32,951 nt of DNA from an uncultured Verrucomicrobiota bacterium (lineage in GTDB: Bacteria; Verrucomicrobiota; Verrucomicrobiia; Limisphaerales; AAA164-E04): NCBI GenBank assembly GCA_913061285.1, contig CAJXVR010000041.1:1-32951 (forward strand). The letters are read 5' to 3'. Shown here piece after piece: positions 1-7,077 of this stretch. The notes under the pieces were generated by a model. That model did not search any database, was not told the DNA's origin, and saw only the letters and a list, made by a program, of their open reading frames with translations. How positions within the stretch are numbered: the first letter of the stretch is position 1; every line of letters starts with the position of its first letter. A program made the translations under genes and the position numbers.

Positions 1-32
1 CTCGTGGGCTCGGAGATGTGTATAAGAGACAG
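1..32 (+). other. Nextera read-2 adapter (library artefact)
   Basis: These bases match the Nextera read-2 oligonucleotide lacking its first two bases, ending in the 19-base Tn5 mosaic end AGATGTGTATAAGAGACAG. This is untrimmed library sequence, not genome. Read in reverse complement it adds the false tail CLLYTSPSPR to the permease that is cut here. Confidence 0.98.
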
Positions 33-751
33 GCAATGAGCATTCCGAACCCACTCCCGGCAGCAATAAGGAACCAAATCAGGATCTGATAACGCACCGC
101 CGTGGTTGGAGGAACTCCCGAAAGTATCTGCCCCGTCATCATGCCCGGCAAACTCACGAGACCTGCTACCGCCATGGCATTAACAATGGGAATCAACCCG
201 CTCCTCACGCTTTCTTTCACAATATCAGCCGTCGCCGTTTTCACATCCTCGCCCAACATCAAGCGCTGTTCGACAAGCTCCCGCTGGGACCACACCGTCG
301 AGGTGAGCCGATCCATGCTCAGGGCAACGCCGTTCATTGTGTTACCTAAGAGCATTCCTAGGAGTGGAATGGCATACTGAGGATGATACCAAGGGGAGGC
401 TTGAACAAGAACCACCAGCGCGAACCAAGAGACGACCATGGACGAAACAAATAAACTGCTGGTTCCAATTCCCCAGGCTGCCCAGCCAGTAAGACGTCGC
501 TTCTGTCGGGCAACCACCTCCCGGCCCGCTACCAAAATCATGACGACAGCCATCAAGAAAATCCAAACAAATGAGCGCTGGGCAAACAGTACTTTGAGGA
601 CCAAGGAAATGAGCGACAGCTGAATCGCCATTCTTAAAGAGGCGATCACCAGATCGCGAGCAAGCTCTAGGCGAGCCCAAACCGAAACAAACGCCAAGGC
701 AAACACTAAGCCTCCGGCAAGAACGAGATCCAACACACTCAACGTGATCAT
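33..751 (-). CDS. fetB: FetB/YbbM-type (UPF0014) ABC transporter permease, C-terminus cut by contig end
   Basis: I translated this frame by hand because it runs off the contig with no stop. It gives about 239 residues beginning MITLSVLDLVLAGG, with several hydrophobic segments. The UPF0014 signatures are present: PLLGMLLGNTMNG near residue 130 and SGLIPIVNAMAVAGLVSLPG followed by MMTGQI near residues 190-215. In E. coli, FetA-FetB is an inner-membrane ABC system linked to iron export and peroxide resistance; E. coli FetB is about 259 residues, so roughly 15-20 are missing here. The ATG overlaps the TGA of the ATPase gene upstream (ATGA), so the two are translationally coupled. Bases 33-34 give only a partial codon; everything beyond is adapter. 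The family call is firm, the transported substrate is not. Confidence 0.93.
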
Positions 752-1365
752 GAACGAACCTCCTCCGCCGGAAAAAGCATTCGATCTTTCATGACTAAAT
801 GTTGCTGGGCAATCCGTGAGAGGAGTGACGGATCGTGACTCACAAGAATCGCGGCTCGCGTGCTCTTTTTCTCGGCGAGATACCTTCCAATGAGGCTTTC
901 AACCTGCTCACAAGAGCGACCGTCTAGGTTTGCCGTCGGTTCATCGAGCAACAAACATTCAGGCTCGCGGTCCAGCATTCGAATCAAAGCCAGTCGCTGT
1001 CGCTCCCCCGAAGACAAACGCGCCACCTCCCATGCTAGAACATCAGATCCAAAACCCAACTGTTCGACATAGCCCGACATGTCATGAATGAAGTGAGCTC
1101 CCACCCTATCGTACCACCAAACAGGGTTCGCCGGAAGGAGCCCCACTCGCTTCCGCCAAACCGGTGCCGTTACCGTAGAACAAAGAACGCCATTCCAAAG
1201 AATCTCTCCTGAAGAACTCAACAAATCTGCAACGGCTCGAAGCAAGAGAGACTTTCCACTTCCGGAATCCCCCGATAGCCCTAGAATCCCCCCTACCGGC
1301 TGGGTTAGCGAAATCGGCCCCCAATCCAGAAAGCAGAGATCACGAAGCATCAATCCTTCACGCAT
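748..1365 (-). CDS. fetA: FetA/YbbL-type ABC transporter ATP-binding protein
   Basis: This 205-residue cytoplasmic ATPase powers the adjacent FetB-type permease. Visible motifs are Walker A GDSGSGKS (residues 32-39), signature LSSGE (117-121), Walker B CLLLDE (137-142), D-loop ANLD and the switch histidine in SHDPS (H177). The length fits the compact FetA family. The Q-loop position, normally Gln after the first lobe, appears as LLPANP with no Gln, which is unusual. The start at 1365 (MREGLM) has no clear ribosome site; an internal ATG five codons later is possible. It lies 31 bases after the oxidoreductase gene and overlaps fetB by four bases. FetAB-type iron export is the best reading; another metal is possible. 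Confidence 0.9.
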   Translation of the reverse strand: MREGLMLRDLCFLDWGPISLTQPVGGILGLSGDSGSGKSLLLRAVADLLSSSGEILWNGVLCSTVTAPVWRKRVGLLPANPVWWYDRVGAHFIHDMSGYVEQLGFGSDVLAWEVARLSSGERQRLALIRMLDREPECLLLDEPTANLDGRSCEQVESLIGRYLAEKKSTRAAILVSHDPSLLSRIAQQHLVMKDRMLFPAEEVRS

Positions 1366-1396
1366 CAGCTAAGGCATCCCTCTCTATCCACACCAG

Positions 1397-2524
1397 CTAA
1401 TCCACGGGCATCCCACTGGCGCGCAAGACTGCTTCATGCACAACCAAATCGTGTGCCGCATTCCAAGCCAATGCCTTCTCTCCACGAATCACCTTCGCGA
1501 GATCACGAAACTCGCCATCATATCGCCCCGTCATCGCTGGAAGTGAAACTTGCTGAAACCCCTTTTCAAAGCGCCCCCGTTTGCGGTCCAAAGCCAGCCG
1601 AACGCGAGGTTGTTCCAAGGGCCTAATCTCCAACGTTCCCATTTCTCCAGTAACGTTAAACTGCCGGCGTGGCGCCCCGAAAGGATCCAAATGGTTGCAA
1701 CGAACGCTCCCCAAGGCTTTGGAATATTCAAACACCGCGAGTTGATTGTCAGCAAAGCTGTCCTGTTTCGGTTTCGTTCGCCGATTGAATGCCTTGATGG
1801 AATCCGGCGGCCCCAACACCGTTACCAGCGCATCAATAAGATGACACCCTAACTCAAACATGCCTCCACCAGGGAATTCTGTCAGTTCACGACGGAGGGT
1901 TTCCGATCCTAGCTTGCCGATCATTCCGTTCACTTCCGTGATATCACCAAGCCACCCCTTTTCCAAAACTTCAAAAAGGAATTCAAATCCCGCATTGTAG
2001 CGAAACATGTATCCCATTTGAATCGTTCGGTGTTCCTGAGCCGCCAACGCATGCAGACTGCGGCACGCCGACATTCGTGTTCCAGCGGGCTTATCCAAAT
2101 GGATATGAAATCCCGCTTTCAAACAACGTTTCGCCGTCGAAACCAAGTCTCGAACGGGCGTCTCGACAGCGACGGCCTGAAGCCCAGGAGTATTTAATAG
2201 CTGCTCCTCACTGATGAATGGCACTCCCTTGAAAGCGGCGTGGCGCACCGCCCGTTCTCGGGCTTGAGGATCCGGCTCAACGACACCAACGACCTCATAG
2301 AGATCCGTCAATTTACGAACCGATAGCATCTTGCCGCTGGCATGAGCATGGCGCGTTCCAATTTGGCCGAACTTGATCCGACCTCCTCCAGGCTGAATGA
2401 AAGCAGCCGAACTCCGGCCAAGCGACCCGGAGGCAGCGGAGGCCAAAGCAATTCCTTGGAGGAAGCGACGCCGCGTCCACGCGGTCGAATCCAAATTGAT
2501 GGCCCCAATCTCGTCAGCGTTCAT
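1397..2524 (-). CDS. Gfo/Idh/MocA-family oxidoreductase, Tat-exported
   Basis: This is a 375-residue NAD(P)-dependent dehydrogenase-fold protein. The N-terminus carries a twin-arginine signal, TRRRFLQG at residues 17-24 followed by an Ala-rich hydrophobic stretch, so it should be exported folded with its cofactor. The nucleotide-binding start is a degenerate KFGQIGTRHAH (51-61). The lysine motif is LDKPAGT (K145) in place of the usual EKP. Further on, GGGMFELGCHLID is the typical dinucleotide/sugar site histidine motif. Many PVC bacteria encode large sets of such exported members, some acting on sugars or sugar acids; the substrate here cannot be read from sequence. It sits between the FG-GAP protein gene (60-base gap) and fetA (31-base gap) on the same strand. 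Confidence 0.9.
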   Translation of the reverse strand: MNADEIGAINLDSTAWTRRRFLQGIALASAASGSLGRSSAAFIQPGGGRIKFGQIGTRHAHASGKMLSVRKLTDLYEVVGVVEPDPQARERAVRHAAFKGVPFISEEQLLNTPGLQAVAVETPVRDLVSTAKRCLKAGFHIHLDKPAGTRMSACRSLHALAAQEHRTIQMGYMFRYNAGFEFLFEVLEKGWLGDITEVNGMIGKLGSETLRRELTEFPGGGMFELGCHLIDALVTVLGPPDSIKAFNRRTKPKQDSFADNQLAVFEYSKALGSVRCNHLDPFGAPRRQFNVTGEMGTLEIRPLEQPRVRLALDRKRGRFEKGFQQVSLPAMTGRYDGEFRDLAKVIRGEKALAWNAAHDLVVHEAVLRASGMPVD

Positions 2525-2584
2525 ACAAACTTAGCACTCTCTCTAATCGTCACGACAGCCAAAAACACTCCGCCACGCACCGCC

Positions 2585-3721
2585 CTATTTCCCCTCGTTA
2601 TAAAAAATAAACGTTCCCGATTTCCCAGCAACGACTAAATCCTTCCAACTATCACGATTCAGGTCGGCTGCCCGAATAAAGAGCCCGGTCCCAGCATCTC
2701 CGCTATCGATTTCATGCCGATCGAACCTTCCCTTGGTCCTGTCCCAGGTATAGTAATATAGTCCTGCAGGCTCACTCGCTCCAGGATCATTGCCAGAATG
2801 GGCCCTCACCCGTTTTCCGGTGATTAAATCCTCATTGCCGTCGCCATCAATGTCTTCCCAGAGGAGCGCATGCGCCTGGGACCACGAACGATCAATCACA
2901 TGCTCTTTCCATTGGGTTTTCCCCTTCGAAGACTGCAATTGCTCCATCCAAAAAACCCCGTAGTTGTGACCACTCCCCCAAATAACATCGTTCCGCCCAT
3001 CTTCGTTGAGATCGACAACGATCATGGGACAGCCCGCCTGTTTATAATTCCAATCCTCGTGAATCACCCACGATTCCTGACGAGGGTTGGCTGGCCGCTC
3101 ATACCAGCCGCCCTGAAAAAGGACATCCTCCAAGCCATCTCCATTGATATCCCCAAACCCAATTCCATGACCGTTTAATCCACCAATCACATTCTTCGCG
3201 AGACGCCGCTCTCTACCGCTATCGGTGAGTTCCCAAAAAAGCATCGCATTGTTTTGGTTCCAACTATTGACCACCACTTCTGGAGTAAAATCCCCAATCA
3301 TATCCCGAAGAAAGGTGATTTCGTTCTGTTCCGCTGTCACTTCGAGCAAACGCTTTTTCCAAAGTTTGCCCCGTGCGAGATCGGCGTTCCCAGGATTCCG
3401 ATACCAATAGATCTCTCGCTCCATGAAAGAGCCGGCAATCACATCAAGCAAACCATCCCCGTCCACATCAAAGGCATGCTCTCCGTTATTTGCCGCGTAG
3501 TCGACACCATGTTCTCCGACATCTCGGAGAGGTTGAGGCACAAAATCGGGTGCCAGGAACAGATTTCGACCCGCAGAAATATCCAGCCACCCGTCGTTAT
3601 TGAAATCCTCAACGGCACAGGCTTCATTCGAGTCGTAGTACAGTTTTACCTTCCGCCAAGAAAGATCGGCAGACATTCCCAACAAGGGAAAGACCGTCAA
3701 CAAACAAACAAAGGATCGCAT
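2585..3721 (-). CDS. Secreted FG-GAP/VCBS-repeat protein, probable seven-bladed propeller
   Basis: The preferred start at 3721 gives 378 residues with a signal peptide (MRSFVCLLTVFPLLGMSADL). The open frame extends to 3802, but the extra 27 residues are not signal-like. I count seven Asp-rich FG-GAP/VCBS blades: DFNNDGWLDI, DVDGDGLLDV, DMIGDFTPEV, DINGDGLEDV, DLNEDGRNDV, DIDGDGNEDL and DLNRDSWKDL. Seven copies fit one closed integrin-type beta-propeller with a Ca2+ site in most blades; the third (DMIGDFTPE) lacks most ligands. Such proteins are common outside the cell in Verrucomicrobiota and Planctomycetota and have no assigned reaction. It is the first gene of the minus-strand cluster leading to the oxidoreductase and FetAB. 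No Shine-Dalgarno motif precedes the start. Confidence 0.88.
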   Translation of the reverse strand: MRSFVCLLTVFPLLGMSADLSWRKVKLYYDSNEACAVEDFNNDGWLDISAGRNLFLAPDFVPQPLRDVGEHGVDYAANNGEHAFDVDGDGLLDVIAGSFMEREIYWYRNPGNADLARGKLWKKRLLEVTAEQNEITFLRDMIGDFTPEVVVNSWNQNNAMLFWELTDSGRERRLAKNVIGGLNGHGIGFGDINGDGLEDVLFQGGWYERPANPRQESWVIHEDWNYKQAGCPMIVVDLNEDGRNDVIWGSGHNYGVFWMEQLQSSKGKTQWKEHVIDRSWSQAHALLWEDIDGDGNEDLITGKRVRAHSGNDPGASEPAGLYYYTWDRTKGRFDRHEIDSGDAGTGLFIRAADLNRDSWKDLVVAGKSGTFIFYNEGK

Positions 3722-4116
3722 AGTTATTTGTACTTTCACATTTCGACACCGATAATTCCGGACGGAGACTACGGCGTCTTGACACATTCCAGCGCAATGC
3801 AAGGAAGCCAGTCAGGCCGAACCCCACATCCAATTTACGAAAAACACGCCAATTCATGGCCCTATCGTGTCTTAGCGTCTTCCAAAGACTCCACCAAACC
3901 TTTGGCCACACCCTATGTTGGCCCGGTAAATCGAGGATCTGAACAAGTCTAGGACCTGCCCCCCATTCTGTCGCGTCCAAATTCAATGTGAGATTTTGAT
4001 TGTCCCCCCAATTCACACCAACGCAAGATGAGGGTTTCCGGCTATCTAGAGCCCGGCATTCCATCAAACAACGGAAGTTGCCCTCTTGATGGCTCCCCGG
4101 TTACCTTAGAAAAATC
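3722..4116. other. Divergent intergenic region
   Basis: This 395-base region separates the divergently read FG-GAP and aldo/keto reductase genes and should hold both promoters. The open frames crossing it are not protein-like and read into neighbouring genes out of frame. The only distinct structure seen is the hairpin at 4061-4092. Confidence 0.6.
4061..4092 (+). promoter_or_regulatory. Two-tier inverted repeat ahead of the sugar cassette
   Basis: CCATCAA (4061-4067) pairs with TTGATGG (4086-4092). Nested inside, CAAC-GGAA-GTTG (4069-4080) forms a second small stem capped by a GNRA-type loop. The element ends 24 bases before the first ATG of the cassette, so it could be an operator dyad or a leader hairpin. 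There is no direct evidence for either. Confidence 0.35.
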
Positions 4117-5049
4117 ATGGAACATCGCAAACTAGGAAAGACCGACTTGTCGCTTCCGGTCGTTGGATTCGGCGCCTCGTCGCTGGGCCAAGAATTTCGC
4201 CAAGTCCGACTCGACGAAGCCCTCAAGAGTGTCCACGTCGCTTTGGAACTCGGTATGGATTTGATTGACACCTCCCCATTTTACGGACGAGGAATGAGCG
4301 AAGTCATGCTCGGCATCGCACTCCGCGATGTCCCACGGGAAACTTATCAACTTTGCAGCAAGTTGGGGCGTTACGATCTCGGACATTTCGATTTCTCGGC
4401 AAAACGGGTCGAGGAGAGTATTGACGTCAGCCTTCACCGACTGGGAACCGACCACTTGGATATCATCCTCTGTCACGACATTGAATTCGTTCCCATGCAA
4501 CAGATCGTCGACGAGACGATTCCCGCGATTCAGAAAATCCGTGACCAAGGCAAAGTTCGCTACATCGGGATTAGTGGCTATCCCCAAAAGATATTCCCCT
4601 TCATCATCGATCAAATCGGTATCGATTGTGTCCTTAGCTACAATCAATACACCCTACAAAACACCCGCTTCGCCGATGAGTCCCTTCCCTATCTCAAAGA
4701 AAAAGGGGTTGGAGCCATGAACGCCGGCCCCTTTAGCGCCCGGCTTCTCACGAACGCTCCCCTCCCGCCTTGGTTGAAGGAACCTGAAGAAGTAAAGGAT
4801 GCGGCCCGCAAAGCGGCTGCGCTTTGCCAGGAGAACGGCGTTGATATCGCACAGCTTGCACTCCAATTCTCAATCGCACATCCAGACATGGCGACGACGA
4901 TTGCTGGAAGTGCAAATCCTGAGAATATTCGAAAATGGGCGACGTGGGCAGCCGCGCCACTCGACACGTCGCTACTCGACGCTGTCCTCGCCATCTTTGA
5001 ACCGGTCAAGAACATCGGCCATGCTGAAGGCCTCCCTGAGAATAACTAG
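4117..5049 (+). CDS. Aldo/keto reductase, L-galactose/L-fucose 1-dehydrogenase-like
   Basis: This 310-residue protein has the complete AKR catalytic tetrad D51, Y56, K82 and H120 (in LIDTSPFYGRG, CSKLGRY and ILCHDIEF). The CHDIEF motif, the DFSAKRVEESID stretch and the terminal EPVKN resemble the plant L-galactose dehydrogenase / D-threo-aldose (L-fucose) 1-dehydrogenase branch as I know it. These enzymes oxidise the aldose C1 to a lactone with NAD(P)+. No signal peptide is present, so it is cytoplasmic. It is first in a three-gene plus-strand run, 15 bases before the MDR dehydrogenase. There is no Shine-Dalgarno motif; the context before ATG is A-rich. The family is secure, while the L-galactose versus L-fucose preference is inferred. 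Confidence 0.9.
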   Translation: MEHRKLGKTDLSLPVVGFGASSLGQEFRQVRLDEALKSVHVALELGMDLIDTSPFYGRGMSEVMLGIALRDVPRETYQLCSKLGRYDLGHFDFSAKRVEESIDVSLHRLGTDHLDIILCHDIEFVPMQQIVDETIPAIQKIRDQGKVRYIGISGYPQKIFPFIIDQIGIDCVLSYNQYTLQNTRFADESLPYLKEKGVGAMNAGPFSARLLTNAPLPPWLKEPEEVKDAARKAAALCQENGVDIAQLALQFSIAHPDMATTIAGSANPENIRKWATWAAAPLDTSLLDAVLAIFEPVKNIGHAEGLPENN

Positions 5050-5064
5050 TCCTCCTCTCCCTGC

Positions 5065-6093
5065 ATGAAAGCGATTCAACTTAAAGAACCCAAGAATTTC
5101 CAGCGCATCGAAATCGAAGAGCCCAAATCTCCCGCTCCAGGAGAGGTTTTGGTCCGAGTCGACCGTGTCGGAATCTGCGGCACCGATCTCGGAGGGTATC
5201 TCGGCAAGATGCCTTTCTTTTCTTACCCCCGTATTCCAGGCCACGAATTGGGCGTCGAGATCCTTGAAGTCGGTCCCGACGTGAGCAACGTCAAGCCTGG
5301 AGACCGTTGCTCGGTCGAGCCCTACATCAATTGCCAAGAATGTTATTCGTGCCGGCGAGGATACACCAACTGTTGTCGCCACCACAAGACACTCGGTGTG
5401 ATGTGCGACGGAGGGCTTACCGAACGCATCCTCCTGCCAGCGCGAAAAATGCACCTCGCCAACAATCTCACTGCGGAACAGTGCGCCCTCGTTGAAACGC
5501 TCGCCATCGGCTGTCATGCGGTCAATCGCGGCAATCCGAAACCGCCCGAGAGTGTTCTCATTATCGGCGCCGGCCCGATCGGCTTGAGTGCGGTTGAATT
5601 CGCCAAACTTTCAGGGGCAAAAACAATCGTGATGGATATGGTTGATTCTCGACTTGAGTTCGTCCGGAACAAGATGGGAGTCCCTGACACAATCCTCACA
5701 AAGGGAGACGGCGAAGAAATCAAGCAGCTTGAAGCCCTGACAAACGGAGAACTCGCGGACGTCGTAATCGATGCCACAGGAAGCAATCGCTCTATGGCCC
5801 AGGCGCTCAACTACTGCGCCTTCAAGGGACGACTAGTCTTCGTCGGGATCACCCAGGCCAATGTGGAGCTCCCCCATGCCCCGGCGCTGCACCGACGCGA
5901 ACTCGACATCCTAGCTAGCCGCAACGCCCTTTCCAGTGACTTCACCCGCATCATCCAACTCATCGAGAGTGGAGAAATCAACACGGATCCATGGATCACC
6001 CATCGCACCTCATTCGACAGCATGATCGATGAATTCGAACAATTCACAAAACCAGAAACGGGAGTCATCAAAGCCGTCGTCGAAGTCCACTAA
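5065..6093 (+). CDS. Zinc-dependent MDR sugar/polyol dehydrogenase, L-galactonate 5-dehydrogenase-like
   Basis: This 342-residue medium-chain dehydrogenase keeps the catalytic zinc ligands C38 (GICGTD), H60 and E61 (PGHE), and probably E144. The structural zinc lobe has C90, C93, C96 and C104, and the Rossmann motif IIGAGPIG is at 167-173. The stretches GICGTD, PFFSYPR.PGHE and the late SRNA motif resemble E. coli LgoD (L-galactonate to D-tagaturonate) and RspB-type relatives more than sorbitol dehydrogenase, from memory. Following an L-galactose-dehydrogenase-like gene by 15 bases makes that assignment attractive. It is cytoplasmic and NAD(P)-linked. Polyol or threonine dehydrogenase-like activity cannot be excluded. 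Confidence 0.88.
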   Translation: MKAIQLKEPKNFQRIEIEEPKSPAPGEVLVRVDRVGICGTDLGGYLGKMPFFSYPRIPGHELGVEILEVGPDVSNVKPGDRCSVEPYINCQECYSCRRGYTNCCRHHKTLGVMCDGGLTERILLPARKMHLANNLTAEQCALVETLAIGCHAVNRGNPKPPESVLIIGAGPIGLSAVEFAKLSGAKTIVMDMVDSRLEFVRNKMGVPDTILTKGDGEEIKQLEALTNGELADVVIDATGSNRSMAQALNYCAFKGRLVFVGITQANVELPHAPALHRRELDILASRNALSSDFTRIIQLIESGEINTDPWITHRTSFDSMIDEFEQFTKPETGVIKAVVEVH

Positions 6094-6111
6094 TAGACTC
6101 AAATCAAATCT

Positions 6112-6930
6112 ATGATCAAAACAGCCATCACCGTTAGTCTTGTCGAACAGGCGCGAGGCGGCCCCTTTGTCCTTTGGGATGGGGTCGAGAAAGGATGCCA
6201 AACAGCCGCCTCCCTCGGCTACGATGCGATCGAACTTTTCGCCCCAGGCCCCGACGTCGTCCCCGTCGATACCCTGAGAGAGCTTCTCTCGAAAAACAAC
6301 ATCGGTATCGCAGCCGTTGGCACCGGAGCAGGGATGGTGATTCACCAACTCAATCTCTGTGATCCCGATGCAGACCGACGCGACAAGGCCAAGCGCTTCA
6401 TTGAAAGCATGATTCGTTATGGAGCCCAATTTGGCGTCCCCGCCATCATCGGATCGATGCAAGGCCGCTGGGGCGGTGACATCTCGCGTGAGCAAGCCTT
6501 CGAGTGGCTCCGTTCGGCTCTCAACGAACTCGGCGAGATCGCAGGTAACGAAGGCGTCCCACTCATTTACGAACCCCTGAACCGCTACGAGACCAACATG
6601 TGCAACACCGTTGCTCAAGGGGTTGATCTCTGTCAGTCCCTGACAAGCAAGCACGTGAAGCTATTAGCGGATGTGTTCCACATGGGGATCGAGGAAGCTG
6701 ATCCGGCCGCTGCGATGAGCGCCGGCAAAGGATTCATCGGCCATGTTCATTTTGTGGATTCCAACCGGAGCGCTGCCGGCATGGGCCATTTGAATCTCGA
6801 AGCAATTGCCAAGGCCCTGATTGATACCGGCTACGATCGCTACGTCTCAGCAGAATGCTTCCCGAAACCGGACGCAGATACCGCAGCCAAGAATACCATC
6901 GAAGCCTACAAACGGCTCTTCCCCCGCTAG
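6112..6930 (+). CDS. Sugar isomerase/epimerase TIM barrel, ketose 3-epimerase family
   Basis: This is a 272-residue xylose-isomerase-like barrel. The metal ligands are E154 (YEPLNRYE), D187 (LADVFH), H213 (HVHFVD) and E248 (SAECF). Their spacing (33, 26, 35) is the same as the E150/D183/H209/E244 set of D-psicose 3-epimerase. The substrate-contact residues E160, H190 and R219 also fall in register. This supports a divalent-metal ketose (or ketonic sugar acid) epimerase rather than an AP endonuclease. It starts 18 bases after the MDR gene, so it belongs to the same cassette, where a step such as tagaturonate epimerisation would fit. That substrate is an inference. No signal peptide or ribosome site was seen. 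Confidence 0.9.
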   Translation: MIKTAITVSLVEQARGGPFVLWDGVEKGCQTAASLGYDAIELFAPGPDVVPVDTLRELLSKNNIGIAAVGTGAGMVIHQLNLCDPDADRRDKAKRFIESMIRYGAQFGVPAIIGSMQGRWGGDISREQAFEWLRSALNELGEIAGNEGVPLIYEPLNRYETNMCNTVAQGVDLCQSLTSKHVKLLADVFHMGIEEADPAAAMSAGKGFIGHVHFVDSNRSAAGMGHLNLEAIAKALIDTGYDRYVSAECFPKPDADTAAKNTIEAYKRLFPR

Positions 6931-6945
6931 ACTGAACGCAAATAA

Positions 6946-6986
6946 CACGGATACCGCAAATCGATTCAAGGTTTGCGGCATCCGTG
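6946..6986. repeat. Long near-perfect inverted repeat (REP-like or terminator hairpin)
   Basis: CACGGATACCGCAAATC (6946-6962) and GGTTTGCGGCATCCGTG (6970-6986) are inverted copies with two imperfect pairs, separated by a 7-base loop. The hairpin begins 16 bases after the epimerase stop. No T-run follows, so it is either a factor-dependent terminator/mRNA 3' end or a copy of a dispersed palindromic element; part of the right arm wording (CATCCGTGACATCCGCG) is internally repetitive. Confidence 0.65.
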
Positions 6987-7077
6987 ACATCCGCGTCGAG
7001 TCTCCCTTTCCGCTCGACCTTCCCTCTTTCGGGCAAAAGATCAGTGACATCTTCGTAAGATGCCGTAACGTCCTAGA

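Noticed and set aside
3254-3952. 232-residue plus-strand open frame
   Set aside because: It is antisense to the FG-GAP gene, has no domain-like sequence or hydrophobic pattern, and continues into the divergent intergenic region.
3624-4067. 147-residue minus-strand open frame across the divergent promoter region
   Set aside because: It overlaps the signal-peptide end of the FG-GAP gene out of frame, has Trp/Arg-rich non-globular composition and no recognisable motif.
4972-5517. 181-residue minus-strand open frame opposite the MDR gene
   Set aside because: It is antisense to well-supported coding sequence on the plus strand and spans two genes.
6010-6654. 214-residue minus-strand open frame opposite the epimerase gene
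   Set aside because: It is a reverse-frame shadow of a gene with complete active-site residues; its length comes from codon bias.
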